DNA of 64,000 bases from the NCBI GenBank assembly GCA_017302455.1, contig JAFLDO010000013.1:36019-100018 (forward strand). The letters run 5' to 3'. Made by a program: the position numbers and the translations under genes. Below are positions 52,100-61,965 of this stretch, piece by piece. The stretch's first letter is position 1, and every line of letters begins with the position of its first letter. Below the pieces are notes generated by a model that ran no database searches, was not told the origin of the DNA, and saw only the letters and a program-made list of their open reading frames with translations. The DNA is from Accumulibacter sp. (GTDB taxonomy: Bacteria > Pseudomonadota > Gammaproteobacteria > Burkholderiales > Rhodocyclaceae).

Positions 52100-54298
52100 G
52101 TGAATACGCTTGCCGAGACCGCCAGGCCAGCCGAAGTCGCGGCGGCCGAAAACACCTGCCCGCATCCCGAGGATGATCCCGCTTACCAGGTTTTCATCGA
52201 CAGCCTGAGCTATCTTCCGCCGGAAGAACTGCAGATCGTTCGGGATGCCTATCTGTTCAGCGAACAAGCGCATCGCGGTCAGTTCCGCCTGTCTGGCGAA
52301 GCCTACATCACCCACCCGCTGGCGGTCGCCGGCGCGATCGCCGAATGGCAGATGGATGTCGAAGGCGTAGTCGCCGCCCTCCTGCACGACGTGATGGAGG
52401 ATACGACGGTCGGCAAGAGCGAGATCGCCGAGCGCTTCGGCAAGCCGGTTGCGGATCTCGTCGACGGACTGTCGAAGCTCGACAAGATAGAGTTTCAGTC
52501 GCACGAGGAAGCACAGGCGGAAAATTTCCGCAAGATGTTGATGGCCATGGCGCGTGACCTGCGCGTGGTCTTGATCAAGCTGGCCGACCGCCACCACAAT
52601 CTGCAGACGATGGCTGCCGTGCGCGCCGACAAACGGCGACGCATCGCCCGCGAGACGCTGGAGATTTACGCACCGATCGCCAGCCGGCTCGGCCTCAACA
52701 AACTGTTTCAGGAACTGCAGGATCTCTCCTTCCAGCTGATCTATCCGATGCGCGCGCGTGTGCTCGCGCGCGCGCTGAAGGCTGCGCGGGGCAACCGGCG
52801 GGAATTGCTGTCGCGAATACTCGAAGGCATCAAGGGCAAGCTGCGCGACACCGGCATCGACGCGCAGGTCTTCGGGCGCGAGAAAAGCCTCTACTCCATC
52901 TATCGCAAGATGCTGGAGAAGCGACTGTCGTTCTCGCAGGTGCTCGATGTCTACGGTTTCCGGGTCGTCGTCACCGATGTACCGACGGCCTACCTTGCCC
53001 TGGGTTCGCTGCACGCGCTTTACAAGCCGGTGCCGGGGAAGTTCAAGGACTACATCGCCATTCCCAAACCCAACGGATACCAGTCGTTGCACACCACCCT
53101 GATCGGTCCGCATGGAACGCCCTTCGAGTTGCAGATCCGCACCGCGGCGATGGACAACGTGGCGCAGGAGGGGATTGCTTCGCACTGGCTCTACAAGGAC
53201 GGGGAATCCTTCGGCGCCGAACTGCAACAGAAGACCACCAAGTGGTTCCATTCGCTGCTCGACCTGCAGAGTACGGCCGGCGATACGTCCGAGTTCTTCG
53301 AGCACGTCAAGGTGGACCTCTTTCCCCATGAGATTTACGTGTTTACGCCCAAAGGCAAGATCATCGCTCTGCCGCGCGGTGCAACGCCCATAGACCTGGC
53401 TTACGCGGTGCATACCGACATCGGCAATCACTCGGTGGCTGCCCAGATCAACTTCACCCTGATGCCCTTGGCGACGGAGTTGACGAACGGCGACCGGGTC
53501 GACGTTGTCACCGCCGCCGATGCGCATCCCAGCGTGGCCTGGCTCGCCCACGTCAAGACCGGGCGAGCGCGCAGCAAGATCCGCCACTACCTGAAGACCG
53601 CCCACAACGACGAGTCCACGGCACTCGGCGAGAAAATGCTCGACCAGGAGTTGCGCGCCCTCGGCGTTGTCGCCTCGGAGCTGCCGGTTTCGAGCTGGAA
53701 GAGCGTTCTGCGCGATTCCGGCAACAAGCTGATCAAGGAGGTCTACACCGACATCGGCCTGGGTTTCCGCATCGCGGGCGTTGTTGCCCGCCGCCTGCTG
53801 GCCCGCGAGGAAGCGCCACAGCCGACAGACAAGCGGCCCGCTTCGCTGATCATTCGCGGCACCGAAGGCATGGCCGTGCAGTTCGCGCCCTGCTGCCAGC
53901 CGATTCCCGGCGACCCGATCATCGGTTCGATCTGGAAGGGCAAAGGTCTGGTGATCCATACCCATGACTGCCCGGCGATCCGCAAAGCGCGCACTGCCAA
54001 ACCGACGAAATGGATCGATGTCGAGTGGGAACCCGAGCCCGGCAAGCTGTTCAGCGTGCGCCTGCGGATCATGGTGCAGAATACGCTTGGCGTGCTGGGT
54101 AGAATCGCCACCGAGATATCGAACTCGGGCACCAACATCGAGCATGTCAACATGGACGAGAAGCATCCCGGGCTATACACAACCCTGCATTTCACCGTCC
54201 AGGTTGGCAGTCGCACGTCTCTTGCACGCCTGATGCGCGGCCTGCGTCGCATCCCGGAAGTGGCACGGATTTCCCGGGACCAGGGGTTGACTGCTTGA
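52100..54298 (+). CDS. spoT: Bifunctional (p)ppGpp synthetase/hydrolase
   Basis: The GTG-started, 732-residue protein has an HD hydrolase domain (H56, H96-D97 in LLHDVMED), a synthetase domain with GREKSLYSIYRKMLEKR and YKPVPGKFKDYIAIPKPNGY (shortened FKDYIAIPKPNGYQSLHTT), a TGS domain (VFTPKGKIIALPRGATPIDL) and a C-terminal ACT domain. Both catalytic centres look intact, so it can make and degrade (p)ppGpp. It lies behind gmk-rpoZ and overlaps dadA by four bases. Confidence 0.96.
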   Translation: MNTLAETARPAEVAAAENTCPHPEDDPAYQVFIDSLSYLPPEELQIVRDAYLFSEQAHRGQFRLSGEAYITHPLAVAGAIAEWQMDVEGVVAALLHDVMEDTTVGKSEIAERFGKPVADLVDGLSKLDKIEFQSHEEAQAENFRKMLMAMARDLRVVLIKLADRHHNLQTMAAVRADKRRRIARETLEIYAPIASRLGLNKLFQELQDLSFQLIYPMRARVLARALKAARGNRRELLSRILEGIKGKLRDTGIDAQVFGREKSLYSIYRKMLEKRLSFSQVLDVYGFRVVVTDVPTAYLALGSLHALYKPVPGKFKDYIAIPKPNGYQSLHTTLIGPHGTPFELQIRTAAMDNVAQEGIASHWLYKDGESFGAELQQKTTKWFHSLLDLQSTAGDTSEFFEHVKVDLFPHEIYVFTPKGKIIALPRGATPIDLAYAVHTDIGNHSVAAQINFTLMPLATELTNGDRVDVVTAADAHPSVAWLAHVKTGRARSKIRHYLKTAHNDESTALGEKMLDQELRALGVVASELPVSSWKSVLRDSGNKLIKEVYTDIGLGFRIAGVVARRLLAREEAPQPTDKRPASLIIRGTEGMAVQFAPCCQPIPGDPIIGSIWKGKGLVIHTHDCPAIRKARTAKPTKWIDVEWEPEPGKLFSVRLRIMVQNTLGVLGRIATEISNSGTNIEHVNMDEKHPGLYTTLHFTVQVGSRTSLARLMRGLRRIPEVARISRDQGLTA

Positions 54299-55530
54299 AG
54301 GTTCTGGTCCTCGGGGCCGGTGTCGTTGGCGTCACCAGTGCCTGGTATCTGGCCAGAGCCGGACACCAGGTGACCGTGATCGATCGCCAGGCAGCGGCCG
54401 GCATGGAAACCAGTTTCGCCAATGGCGGCCAGATTTCCGTTTCGCATGCCGAACCGTGGGCCAACCCGCACACCCCGTTGCGGGCCCTGGCGTGGATGCT
54501 GCGCGAAGACTCGCCCTTGCTGTTTCGCCCGCGGTGGGACGTCGCCCTGCTCAACTGGAGCCTGCGCTTCCTCGGCGAGTGCACGCCGCGCCGGACGCGC
54601 GACAACATCCGCCAGATCGTCACGCTCGCGCTCTACAGCCGCCGCCAGTTGCAGGCGCTGCGCGCCGAAACTGCACTCGCCTACGATCACCTCGAGCGTG
54701 GCATCCTGCACGTCTACACCGCTAGCGGCGAGTTCGCCGCGGCGACCAAGGCCGCCGCCGTGATGCGTCACTTCGGCTGCGACCGACGAACGATTGCCGT
54801 CGACGAGTGCATCGCCATCGAACCGGCGCTCGCCGGGGCGAAGGAACTGCTCGTCGGCGGCGACTACACGGCCGAAGACGAATCGGGTGACGCGCATCGC
54901 TTCACCCAAAGTCTCGCGACCCTCTGCGCGGCGCGCGGCGTCGTCTTCCGCTACGGCGTCACGATCGACAAGCTCGCCACGTCCGACGGGCGGGTGAGCG
55001 GGCTGCTTGCCGGCGGCGAGTTGCACCAGGCCGACGCCTACGTCGCCGCCCTGGGCAGCTACACCCCATTATTGCTCCGTCCCGTCGCCGTCCGCCTGCC
55101 GATCTATCCGGCGAAGGGCTACTCGGCCACCGTGCCGCTCGCCGCGGACAGCGTGGCACCGACTGTCAGCCTGATCGACAATGGCCACAAGATCGTCTTT
55201 TCGCGCCTCGGCCAACGCCTGCGTATCGCCGGAACAGCCGAGTTCAACGGCTACGACACCGAGCTCAACGCGGTACGTTGCGGCGCCTTGATGAACCGGG
55301 CAAACGAATTGTTTCCGGCGCTGCAGCCGGCTGGCGAGCCGCAGTTCTGGTGTGGTCTGCGGCCGGCAACGCCTTCCAACGTGCCGCTGATCGGCCGTTC
55401 GGCGTTTCCCAACCTGTTCATCAACAGCGGTCACGGAACGCTTGGCTGGACAATGGCTTGCGGTTCCGCCGCGGCGCTGGCCGACATCGTCAGCGGCCGC
55501 GCGCCCGAGCCGGATTTCAAGTTCCTTTGA
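54295..55530 (+). CDS. dadA: D-amino acid dehydrogenase small subunit-like FAD oxidase
   Basis: A 411-residue FAD protein beginning with the dinucleotide fold MKVLVLGAGVVGVTSAWYL and RPRWDVALLNWSLRFLGEC (shortened LLNWSLRFLGEC). The C-terminal half has GLRPATPSNVPLIGRS and SGHGTLGWTMACGSA, as in DadA. DadA oxidises D-alanine and other D-amino acids and passes electrons to quinone. The start is TTG. It is translationally coupled to spoT and followed by tatD. Confidence 0.92.
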   Translation: MKVLVLGAGVVGVTSAWYLARAGHQVTVIDRQAAAGMETSFANGGQISVSHAEPWANPHTPLRALAWMLREDSPLLFRPRWDVALLNWSLRFLGECTPRRTRDNIRQIVTLALYSRRQLQALRAETALAYDHLERGILHVYTASGEFAAATKAAAVMRHFGCDRRTIAVDECIAIEPALAGAKELLVGGDYTAEDESGDAHRFTQSLATLCAARGVVFRYGVTIDKLATSDGRVSGLLAGGELHQADAYVAALGSYTPLLLRPVAVRLPIYPAKGYSATVPLAADSVAPTVSLIDNGHKIVFSRLGQRLRIAGTAEFNGYDTELNAVRCGALMNRANELFPALQPAGEPQFWCGLRPATPSNVPLIGRSAFPNLFINSGHGTLGWTMACGSAAALADIVSGRAPEPDFKFL

Positions 55531-55545
55531 CGGCGTTTTCTCAGC

Positions 55546-56334
55546 ATGCTGATCGACACGCACTGCCACCTGGCTGCGGACGAGTTTGCCGATGATCGGG
55601 ATGATGTCGCCGCCGCCGCCAGAGCGGCCGGCGTCTCGGCGCTGGTGGTTCCGGCCGTCGACGCGACGAGCTTTCCTGAGGTGCGCGCGTGTTGCGCGCG
55701 CTATCCCGGATGTGCGCCGGCCTACGGCATCCATCCACTCTACGTGCAGCGCGCCAGCCAGGCCGATCTGGACACCTTGCGCGACTGGCTACGGCCATCT
55801 GGCGACCACTCTCCCCGGCCGGTGGCCGTGGGCGAGATCGGCCTCGACCTGTTCATCGTGGATCCCGATTTCCAGCGGCAAGAGTATTTCTTCGTTGAAC
55901 AACTGAAGATCGCGCGCGCGGCGGATCTGCCCGTGCTGTTGCACGTTCGCCGGGCAATCGACCAGGTGCTCAAGAACCTGCGCCGCATCCGCGTCAGGGG
56001 GGGCATCGCGCACGCCTTCAATGGCAGCCGCCAACAGGCGGACGAGTTCATCAGCCTCGGCTTCAAGCTCGGTTTCGGCGGCGCGCTGACGCATGCCGGA
56101 TCGACGCGCATCCGCCGCCTGGCCGCGTCGCTGCCGCTCGATTCCCTGGTCCTCGAAACCGATGCTCCGGACATGCCGCCGGCCTGGCTGGCGGGCGGGC
56201 GCAACGCGCCGTCGCAGTTGCCGCGGATCACCGAAGCACTCGCGGAACTGCGCGCCATCGAGCCGGCCGAGTTGGCGCGGGCGACGTCAGCCAACGCGCT
56301 GGCCGTTCTGCCCGAGTTGCTTTCACTCGATTGA
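55546..56334 (+). CDS. TatD-family metal-dependent hydrolase
   Basis: The 262-residue protein has the metal motifs DTHCHL (4-9), YGIHPL, EIGLDL, HVRRAIDQV, GIAHAFNG and ETDAPDMPP in the usual order. TatD proteins are DNases or hydrolases of uncertain substrate, with a role in DNA quality control in some bacteria. It starts 15 bases after dadA. The next 187 bases form the leader of rquA. Confidence 0.93.
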   Translation: MLIDTHCHLAADEFADDRDDVAAAARAAGVSALVVPAVDATSFPEVRACCARYPGCAPAYGIHPLYVQRASQADLDTLRDWLRPSGDHSPRPVAVGEIGLDLFIVDPDFQRQEYFFVEQLKIARAADLPVLLHVRRAIDQVLKNLRRIRVRGGIAHAFNGSRQQADEFISLGFKLGFGGALTHAGSTRIRRLAASLPLDSLVLETDAPDMPPAWLAGGRNAPSQLPRITEALAELRAIEPAELARATSANALAVLPELLSLD

Positions 56335-56521
56335 TCGGGTAGGGTACGCCCTGTCGGCTTCGAGCTCCCTGGCTTCCAGGAGGGCGGGCAGCGTGCGGAG
56401 CCCTTGGCGGAGCGTGTGCCAGGGCATTCTCGGGCACACGCAAATTTACAGCGGGAACTTCAGCCAGGCTTATCGGTCCCAACGCGGCATTCAGCCGATC
56501 GTAAACCATAACATCTTCCCT

Positions 56522-57280
56522 ATGAAAACTCGCATCGATCGACCTGGTGCCACCTGCGTGGCTGTCAAGAAAAGCCTGCCTGCCGTCCCGCAGTACCTGC
56601 AAGCGCACTACTGGTGGGCCTACGTCCATCCGCGGGCAGTGCATGTCTTCGAGCGCCAGTGGCTGGTGAATCTCATTCTCTGGGGCAACTACAAGCGCTT
56701 GTGCAACGCGGTTCTCCATGATTACGGCCATCATCTGCCCGGTCGGACGCTGCAGGTTGCCTGTGCCTACGGCGACCTGACGCCGCGCCTGGCCAACTGC
56801 GTGACACCGGACGGCTCGCTGGAAATCGTCGATATCCTGCCGATCCAGCTCGACAATCTGGCCAGCAAGCTACCGCGGGACGTGCCGATAAAGCTGCATT
56901 GCATGGATTCGGCGGCGCTGGGCTTTGCCGATGCGAGCTTCGACCGGGCGCTGCTGTTCTTCCTGCTGCACGAACAACCCCAGGCGGTGCGCGAGCGAAC
57001 CCTGGCCGAGGCGCTGCGCGTGGTCCGTCCCGGCGGAACCCTGACCATCGTGGACTATGCGCCGCCGAACCGCTTCAACCCGTTGCGCTACTTCTGGAAA
57101 CCCGTTCTCGACCGGCTGGAACCTTTTGCGCGTGACCTTTTCAGCGAGGAAGTCGCTGCCTGGTTACCGAAGAACGGCAGTTTCCTCACCGTCAGCAAGC
57201 AGCGCTTCTTTGGTGGCATGTATCAGATGTTGACGCTCAAGGTTGCCGAACCTGTCAAGGACAGGCAAACCGACGAGTAA
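56522..57280 (+). CDS. rquA: Rhodoquinone biosynthesis protein RquA
   Basis: RquA turns ubiquinone into rhodoquinone by replacing a methoxy group with an amino group, and is the signature gene for this in bacteria. The 252-residue protein is methyltransferase-like but has QVACAYGDLT (78-87) in place of the usual GxGxG SAM motif, typical of RquA. The N-terminal stretch YLQAHYWWAYVHPRAVHVFE is also characteristic. It is the first gene of an rquA-frdABCD cluster, consistent with low-potential quinol feeding fumarate reductase in the inner membrane. Confidence 0.93.
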   Translation: MKTRIDRPGATCVAVKKSLPAVPQYLQAHYWWAYVHPRAVHVFERQWLVNLILWGNYKRLCNAVLHDYGHHLPGRTLQVACAYGDLTPRLANCVTPDGSLEIVDILPIQLDNLASKLPRDVPIKLHCMDSAALGFADASFDRALLFFLLHEQPQAVRERTLAEALRVVRPGGTLTIVDYAPPNRFNPLRYFWKPVLDRLEPFARDLFSEEVAAWLPKNGSFLTVSKQRFFGGMYQMLTLKVAEPVKDRQTDE

Positions 57281-57291
57281 GCAATCAGTCG

Positions 57292-57310
57292 GCCCCGGAT
57301 CTTCCGGGGC
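57292..57310 (+). terminator. Hairpin between rquA and frdA
   Basis: GCCCCGGA (57292-57299) pairs perfectly with TCCGGGGC (57303-57310) around a three-base loop, followed by TTGT. It starts 11 bases after the rquA stop. It may act as a partial terminator that lowers frd transcription relative to rquA, or as an mRNA-stability element. Confidence 0.6.
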
Positions 57311-57362
57311 TTGTCGTATGTTGTTCGCGGCTGGCCATGCCGGGCGCGAGAAAGGATAAAGC

Positions 57363-59150
57363 GTGGAGACATACAAGGCAGATGTAGTGATCGTGGGCGG
57401 CGGTGGCGCCGGCCTGCGGGCGGCAATCGCCGTCGCGGAAACGGATCCGACGCTGCGCATCGCTCTGGTCTCGAAGGTCTATCCGATGCGCAGCCACACG
57501 GTGGCCGCAGAGGGTGGCTCAGCGGGAGTCAAGCAGGCGACGGACAGCCTCGAATATCACTTCAACGATACCGTGCATGGTGGCGACTGGCTGTGCGAGC
57601 AGGATGTGGTCGACTACTTCGTCGCTCACTGCACGGAAGAGTTGACCCAGCTCGAGCACTGGGGTTGCCCGTGGAGCCGGACGCCGGACGGGCATGTCAA
57701 CGTGCGCGCCTTCGGCGGCATGAAGATCGAGCGAACCTGGTTTGCGGCCGACAAGACCGGCTTTCACATGCTGCACACACTGTTCCAGACGTCGATCAAG
57801 TACCCGTCGATCAAACGCTTCGACGAGCATTTCTGCGTTGATCTCATCGTCGAGGAAGGGCGCGTCCAAGGCGTCGTGGCGATCGAGATCGCTTCCGGAG
57901 AACTGACGCTGGTCGAGGCCAGGTCGGTGGTCATCGCCACCGGCGGCGCCGGCCGTGTGTTCCGCGAGAACACCAATGGCGGCGTCGTCACCGGCGACGG
58001 CATGGCCCTCGCCTATCGGCACGGCGTGCCGCTGCGCGACATGGAATTCGTCCAGTATCACCCGACCTGCATGCCCGGTACCGGACTGCTGTTCACGGAA
58101 GCCTGCCGGGGCGAAGGCGGCTTCCTGGTCAACAAGGACGGCTACCGCTATCTGCAGGATTACGGTCTCGGTCCGGCCGAGCCGACACCGCGCAACAAGG
58201 CGATGGAACTCGGCCCACGCGATCGCCTCAGTCAGGCCTTCTGGTACGAGCAGCAGAAAGGCCGAACGATTGAAGGCCTGCACGGTTCAGTCGTGCATCT
58301 GGACCTGCGCCATCTCGGCGAGGAAAAACTGCGCGAGCGCCTGCCGCAGATCTACGAGCTCGCCGAGCAGTTCATGGGCGTCGATCCGGCGCGCGCGCCG
58401 ATCCCGGTTCGCCCCGCCGTGCACTACACGATGGGCGGTATCCTTGTCGATGGTCGCTGCGCCGCGCCACTACCGGGCCTCTATGCCGCCGGCGAATGCT
58501 CGAGTGTCGGCATCCATGGCGCCAATCGTCTGGGATCGAATTCCCTTTCCGAACTCCTCGTCTTCGGCAAAGTGGCGGGAGTCGAAGCCGCCCGCTTCGC
58601 CAAGTCGGTGGCGCCGGGGAATTCGGCGAGTCTGCTCAAGCAGGCACAGGCCGTCGAACAGCGGATTTCCGGGCTGAAGACGAAGACCGGCGGCAGCGAA
58701 CGCATCGCCACGCTGCGCAAGGAAATGGCGCAGACGATGGAGGACGGCTGCGGCATCTATCGCCTGGCCGAGACGATGCAGAAAACCTGTGACAAGCTCG
58801 ACGAACTCAAGGCGCGTTTCAAGAATGTGAATCTCGAGGACAAGTCGAGCGTCTGGAATACCGAGTGGCTGCTGGCGATCGAACTCGAGTACCAGCTTGA
58901 CGTCGCCCAGGCGATGGCGTATTCGGCGATCAACCGGCGCGAGTCGCGCGGTGCGCATCAGCGACTCGACGGTTTCGAAGCGCGCGACGATATCAACTTC
59001 CTGCAGCACTCGCAGGCACACTATGTCGCCGGCGCCGCGCCACGCATCGACTACGGCCCTGTCAAGATCACCAAATCGCAGCCGGGCACGCGTGCCTACG
59101 GTGCCGCAGGCGAAAAGGCCGAGCAGGAAAGGAAGGCATCCAATGTCTGA
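57363..59150 (+). CDS. frdA: Fumarate reductase flavoprotein subunit
   Basis: FrdA (595 aa) reduces fumarate to succinate with covalent FAD. The GTG start follows GAAAGGA. It has [19 protein letters not shown], the FAD-linked His in [25 protein letters not shown], and [14 protein letters not shown] with active-site arginine. Over its whole length it closely resembles Escherichia FrdA. It overlaps frdB by eight bases. The complex sits on the cytoplasmic face of the inner membrane. Confidence 0.95.
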   Translation: METYKADVVIVGGGGAGLRAAIAVAETDPTLRIALVSKVYPMRSHTVAAEGGSAGVKQATDSLEYHFNDTVHGGDWLCEQDVVDYFVAHCTEELTQLEHWGCPWSRTPDGHVNVRAFGGMKIERTWFAADKTGFHMLHTLFQTSIKYPSIKRFDEHFCVDLIVEEGRVQGVVAIEIASGELTLVEARSVVIATGGAGRVFRENTNGGVVTGDGMALAYRHGVPLRDMEFVQYHPTCMPGTGLLFTEACRGEGGFLVNKDGYRYLQDYGLGPAEPTPRNKAMELGPRDRLSQAFWYEQQKGRTIEGLHGSVVHLDLRHLGEEKLRERLPQIYELAEQFMGVDPARAPIPVRPAVHYTMGGILVDGRCAAPLPGLYAAGECSSVGIHGANRLGSNSLSELLVFGKVAGVEAARFAKSVAPGNSASLLKQAQAVEQRISGLKTKTGGSERIATLRKEMAQTMEDGCGIYRLAETMQKTCDKLDELKARFKNVNLEDKSSVWNTEWLLAIELEYQLDVAQAMAYSAINRRESRGAHQRLDGFEARDDINFLQHSQAHYVAGAAPRIDYGPVKITKSQPGTRAYGAAGEKAEQERKASNV

Positions 59151-59898
59151 GAATCAGAAAGTCATCGAAATCGAGGTTCTGCGCTATCACCCGGAGAAGG
59201 ACAAGGAACCTCACAAGCAGGTCTTCGAAGTCCCCTTCACCGACGACATGTCGGTATTGCAGGGCGTGCAGTACATCAAGGACTACCTCGACGGCTCCTT
59301 GAGTTTTCGCTGGTCGTGCCGAATGGCCATCTGCGGCAGTTGCGGCATGATGATCAACGGCGAACCGAGCCTGTCCTGCCAGACCTTCCTGCGCGACTAT
59401 TACCCGGCCCGGGTACGCGTGGAAGCACTGTCGCATTTCCCGATCGAGCGCGACCTGGTGATCAACATGGAGGGCTTCATCGAGAAACTCGAAAGCATCC
59501 AGCCTTACATCATCCCCAAGGAACCGCGCACCCTGGCGCAGGGCGAATACCTGCAGACACCCGAGCAGCTCAACGCTTACGAGCAATTCAGCTCGTGCAT
59601 CAACTGCCTGCTGTGCTATGCCGCCTGCCCACAGTTCGGCCTCAACTCCAGCTTCATCGGACCGGCCGCGACAGCGCTGCTGCATCGCTACAATGTCGAC
59701 TCGCGCGACGGCGGCAAGGCCGAGCGCATGGAACTCATCAACTCCGAAGAAGGCGTCTTCAACTGCACGGCGGTGGGCTACTGTTCCGAAGTGTGTCCAA
59801 AACACGTTGACCCGGCCAACGCCGTCAACCAAAACAAGACCAACGCCGCAGCCGACTATTTTCTTCGTTTCCTCGCTCCGAAGGGAGGTGCCAAGTGA
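59143..59898 (+). CDS. frdB: Fumarate reductase iron-sulfur subunit
   Basis: FrdB (251 aa) passes electrons from quinol to FrdA through 2Fe-2S, 4Fe-4S and 3Fe-4S clusters. The N-terminal 2Fe-2S set is [11 protein letters not shown] with a later C (SLSCQ). The C-terminal sets are [12 protein letters not shown] and VCPKHVDP. Subunit length is normal. It overlaps frdA and frdC by a few bases. Confidence 0.95.
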   Translation: MSENQKVIEIEVLRYHPEKDKEPHKQVFEVPFTDDMSVLQGVQYIKDYLDGSLSFRWSCRMAICGSCGMMINGEPSLSCQTFLRDYYPARVRVEALSHFPIERDLVINMEGFIEKLESIQPYIIPKEPRTLAQGEYLQTPEQLNAYEQFSSCINCLLCYAACPQFGLNSSFIGPAATALLHRYNVDSRDGGKAERMELINSEEGVFNCTAVGYCSEVCPKHVDPANAVNQNKTNAAADYFLRFLAPKGGAK

Positions 59899-60293
59899 AC
59901 AAGCGTCGACCCTATGTTCGCTCGATGGACGGCTGGTGGAAGAAGAATCCGTTCTTCGTCGAGTACATGATTCACGAGGCCACCGCTCTCTTCGTGGCGG
60001 CCTACGCAGGGATACTGCTGTTCGGCCTGCTGCGGCTGTCGCAGGGTGAGGCTGCCTGGAACGAGTGGCTGATGGCACTGAAGAACCCGTGGTACATCGG
60101 CTTCCACCTGCTGGCGCTGGTGGCGATCAGCTACCACACCTACACCTGGTTCAAGATCATGCCGAGGACCATGCCACCGGTGATCGTCGGCGGCCAGCGG
60201 CTCTCGGCCTGGGCAATCACCGGCAGTGGCCTTGCCGTCGCCGCGGCGGCGAGTGCTGCCCTGCTCGGTCTGGTATGGGGGATGGCACGATGA
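59895..60293 (+). CDS. frdC: Fumarate reductase membrane subunit C
   Basis: FrdC (132 aa) is one of two membrane anchors, with three helices. It starts [22 protein letters not shown], close to Escherichia FrdC, and carries a helix with [17 protein letters not shown] near the quinone site. The gene overlaps frdB and frdD by four bases each. Escherichia-type anchors carry no haem, and I see no clear haem-ligand pattern here. Confidence 0.93.
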   Translation: MNKRRPYVRSMDGWWKKNPFFVEYMIHEATALFVAAYAGILLFGLLRLSQGEAAWNEWLMALKNPWYIGFHLLALVAISYHTYTWFKIMPRTMPPVIVGGQRLSAWAITGSGLAVAAAASAALLGLVWGMAR

Positions 60294-60661
60294 AACCAAC
60301 GACACTGAAACGTTCCAACGCCCCGATCTTCTGGGCGCTGTTCGGCGCCGGTGGCATGCTTTCGGCGCTGCTCGGTCCGATGCTGGTGTTCATTACCGGC
60401 ATCGCCGTGCCGCTCGGCGTGGTCCTGCCACCGGACACGATGAGCTACCCGCACATGCTCGCCTTCGCCAAGAACTTCATCGGCAAGGGTTTCATCTTCG
60501 CCATCATCGCCCTCTTCCTGTGGCATGCGGCGCACCGCATCTTCCACAGCCTGCACGACATCGGCATCCATGCTGGCACCGGAGCGAAACTGCTCTGTTA
60601 TGGAACGGCGATGGTGGGGACGCTGATCGCGGCATACGCGCTGCTGGCGATCGGTTTCTAG
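60290..60661 (+). CDS. frdD: Fumarate reductase membrane subunit D
   Basis: FrdD (123 aa) is the second membrane anchor, with three helices and the conserved start KRSNAPIFWALFGAGGMLSA. The pair FrdC/FrdD is of the haem-free Escherichia kind. A 10-bp hairpin 24 bases after the stop ends the operon. Confidence 0.93.
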   Translation: MKPTTLKRSNAPIFWALFGAGGMLSALLGPMLVFITGIAVPLGVVLPPDTMSYPHMLAFAKNFIGKGFIFAIIALFLWHAAHRIFHSLHDIGIHAGTGAKLLCYGTAMVGTLIAAYALLAIGF

Positions 60662-60685
60662 GCGCAGCAGCCTTTCGTGACGCCT

Positions 60686-60710
60686 GTCGGCCGGGTGACG
60701 CCCGGCCGAC
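60686..60710 (+). terminator. Operon-end hairpin after frdD
   Basis: GTCGGCCGGG (60686-60695) pairs perfectly with CCCGGCCGAC (60701-60710) around a five-base loop. There is no T-run. It lies between frdD and the oppositely oriented YcgR-type gene, so it may serve both. Confidence 0.75.
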
Positions 60711-60767
60711 TAGCCGAACCCACGGCGCGGCAGGCCAGCGATATCGCCGCGGCCCGCGCCAGAGCGT

Positions 60768-61565
60768 TCAGGCCATACCGCTGAGGCGTGCCTTGCGCTC
60801 GCGCTCGACGCGGGTGATGTAGCGCTGAACCATGCTCATCCTGGCCCCGGGCAGAGCGATGAACTCGCAACCGACGCGCACGTAGCGCGAGCCACCGCGG
60901 GTGGTAACGTCGAACTTGTTGCGCACGCACAAGTTGGCGACCAGCAAACCCTCGTCGGGAAGCGTCATCCTGCACTCGGTCAGCATGCCGCCGCGCGGCA
61001 GCAGCGCCGCCAGTGCCGGAGAAGCCATCAGGCCGACACCACCGCCGCTGATGTCCAGCAGTGACGCCTCGACGATCAAGGCGCTGCCGTCCGGGCGCTT
61101 GAGAGTGGTGACGAACTTGACCGGTTTGGCGATCGGCGTCGACAGGCGGAAATACTCGCGCCGCTGCAGGCGCAAGACCTTGTCGGGAAGCGCCGCACTG
61201 AAGGCCGCACGACCCGCGCTCTGCGTCTCCGCGAGCTTGCTCAGCGTGAACTGAATCTTCACCTTGTCGACCATCGCCGTCAGGATCAGTTGGTCGGCGA
61301 GCAAGGCCTGGCGGTTGGTCGCCTCTTCACGGCCGCAATCGAGAACGAGTTGGCCAGACCCCGTGTCGACCTGCAGCACCGACGTCAGCAGAAACGAACT
61401 GCCGCGGTTGAAGTAGGCGCTGACCAGCGCCCTCTTCTGGACCAGTGAGCGAAGCACCGCGACGATCTCGGGCCTGGAACGCAACAGGTACTGTTCGTAG
61501 TCGTCGGGCTGTTCGATTTCGAACCGCAGCGGCGTCTCCTGCGGCTGGACGTCCGTTTCTTCCAT
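60768..61565 (-). CDS. YcgR-type PilZ-domain flagellar brake protein
   Basis: The 265-residue protein has an N-terminal YcgR domain (about 20-130) and a C-terminal PilZ domain with the c-di-GMP-binding RREYFR (R-x3-R; about 136-141) and D-x-S-x-x-G (DISGGG, about 172-177). YcgR slows or biases flagellar rotation when c-di-GMP is high. The nearby FlhB-C-like gene supports a motility context. The organism's chemoreceptor gene is, however, broken in this window. Confidence 0.92.
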   Translation of the reverse strand: MEETDVQPQETPLRFEIEQPDDYEQYLLRSRPEIVAVLRSLVQKRALVSAYFNRGSSFLLTSVLQVDTGSGQLVLDCGREEATNRQALLADQLILTAMVDKVKIQFTLSKLAETQSAGRAAFSAALPDKVLRLQRREYFRLSTPIAKPVKFVTTLKRPDGSALIVEASLLDISGGGVGLMASPALAALLPRGGMLTECRMTLPDEGLLVANLCVRNKFDVTTRGGSRYVRVGCEFIALPGARMSMVQRYITRVERERKARLSGMA

Positions 61566-61638
61566 TTACTTCCCCGGAGTCGGCTGGAACCGGCAGTTTA
61601 AAGCAAAAGCGCTGCCGCGGTAACCGGGAAGGACGCCG

Positions 61639-61965
61639 TCATGCTGTCGGCGTCTCTTGCGGGGGAGCGACGAAGACCGGTGCCGGCGACTCCGACTGGC
61701 CGCTTTCCAGTCGATAGAGCCAGGCCAGCAGTTCGGCGACAGCCAGATACAGTTGCGGCGGGATATGCTGATCCAGATCGACCTGCAGCAGCAGAGAGAC
61801 CAGTTCTGCCGACTCGTGAACGTAGACCCCATGTTCGTGAGCGCGCGCTATGATCTGCTCGGCCACCAGGCCACGCCCCTTGGCGACCACACGTGGAGCC
61901 GCGTCGGTCTGGCTGTAGGCCAGCGCGACGGCGTTCTTCAGCGGGTTGGTCGGCGTCCTGGGCAT
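61639..61965 (-). CDS. Short FlhB C-terminal-domain-like protein
   Basis: About 108 residues, starting at ATG 61965 (GTG 61971 is an alternative). It matches the cytoplasmic domain of FlhB/YscU-type export-switch proteins (NPLKNAVALAYSQTDAAPRVVAKGRGLVAEQII), quoted here as NPLKNAVALAY and PRVVAKGRGLVAEQI. The autocleaved NPTH motif and the membrane domain are absent. Such FlhB-like short proteins are found beside flagellar genes and may assist substrate switching. A palindrome, CTCATATGAG, occurs at 62028-62037 in the upstream gap. Confidence 0.82.
   Translation of the reverse strand: MPRTPTNPLKNAVALAYSQTDAAPRVVAKGRGLVAEQIIARAHEHGVYVHESAELVSLLLQVDLDQHIPPQLYLAVAELLAWLYRLESGQSESPAPVFVAPPQETPTA

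Noticed and set aside
51941..54166. 741-codon open frame on the minus strand opposite spoT
   Set aside because: The opposite strand encodes a fully recognisable SpoT. This frame has no domain, and its composition reflects the reversed spoT codons.
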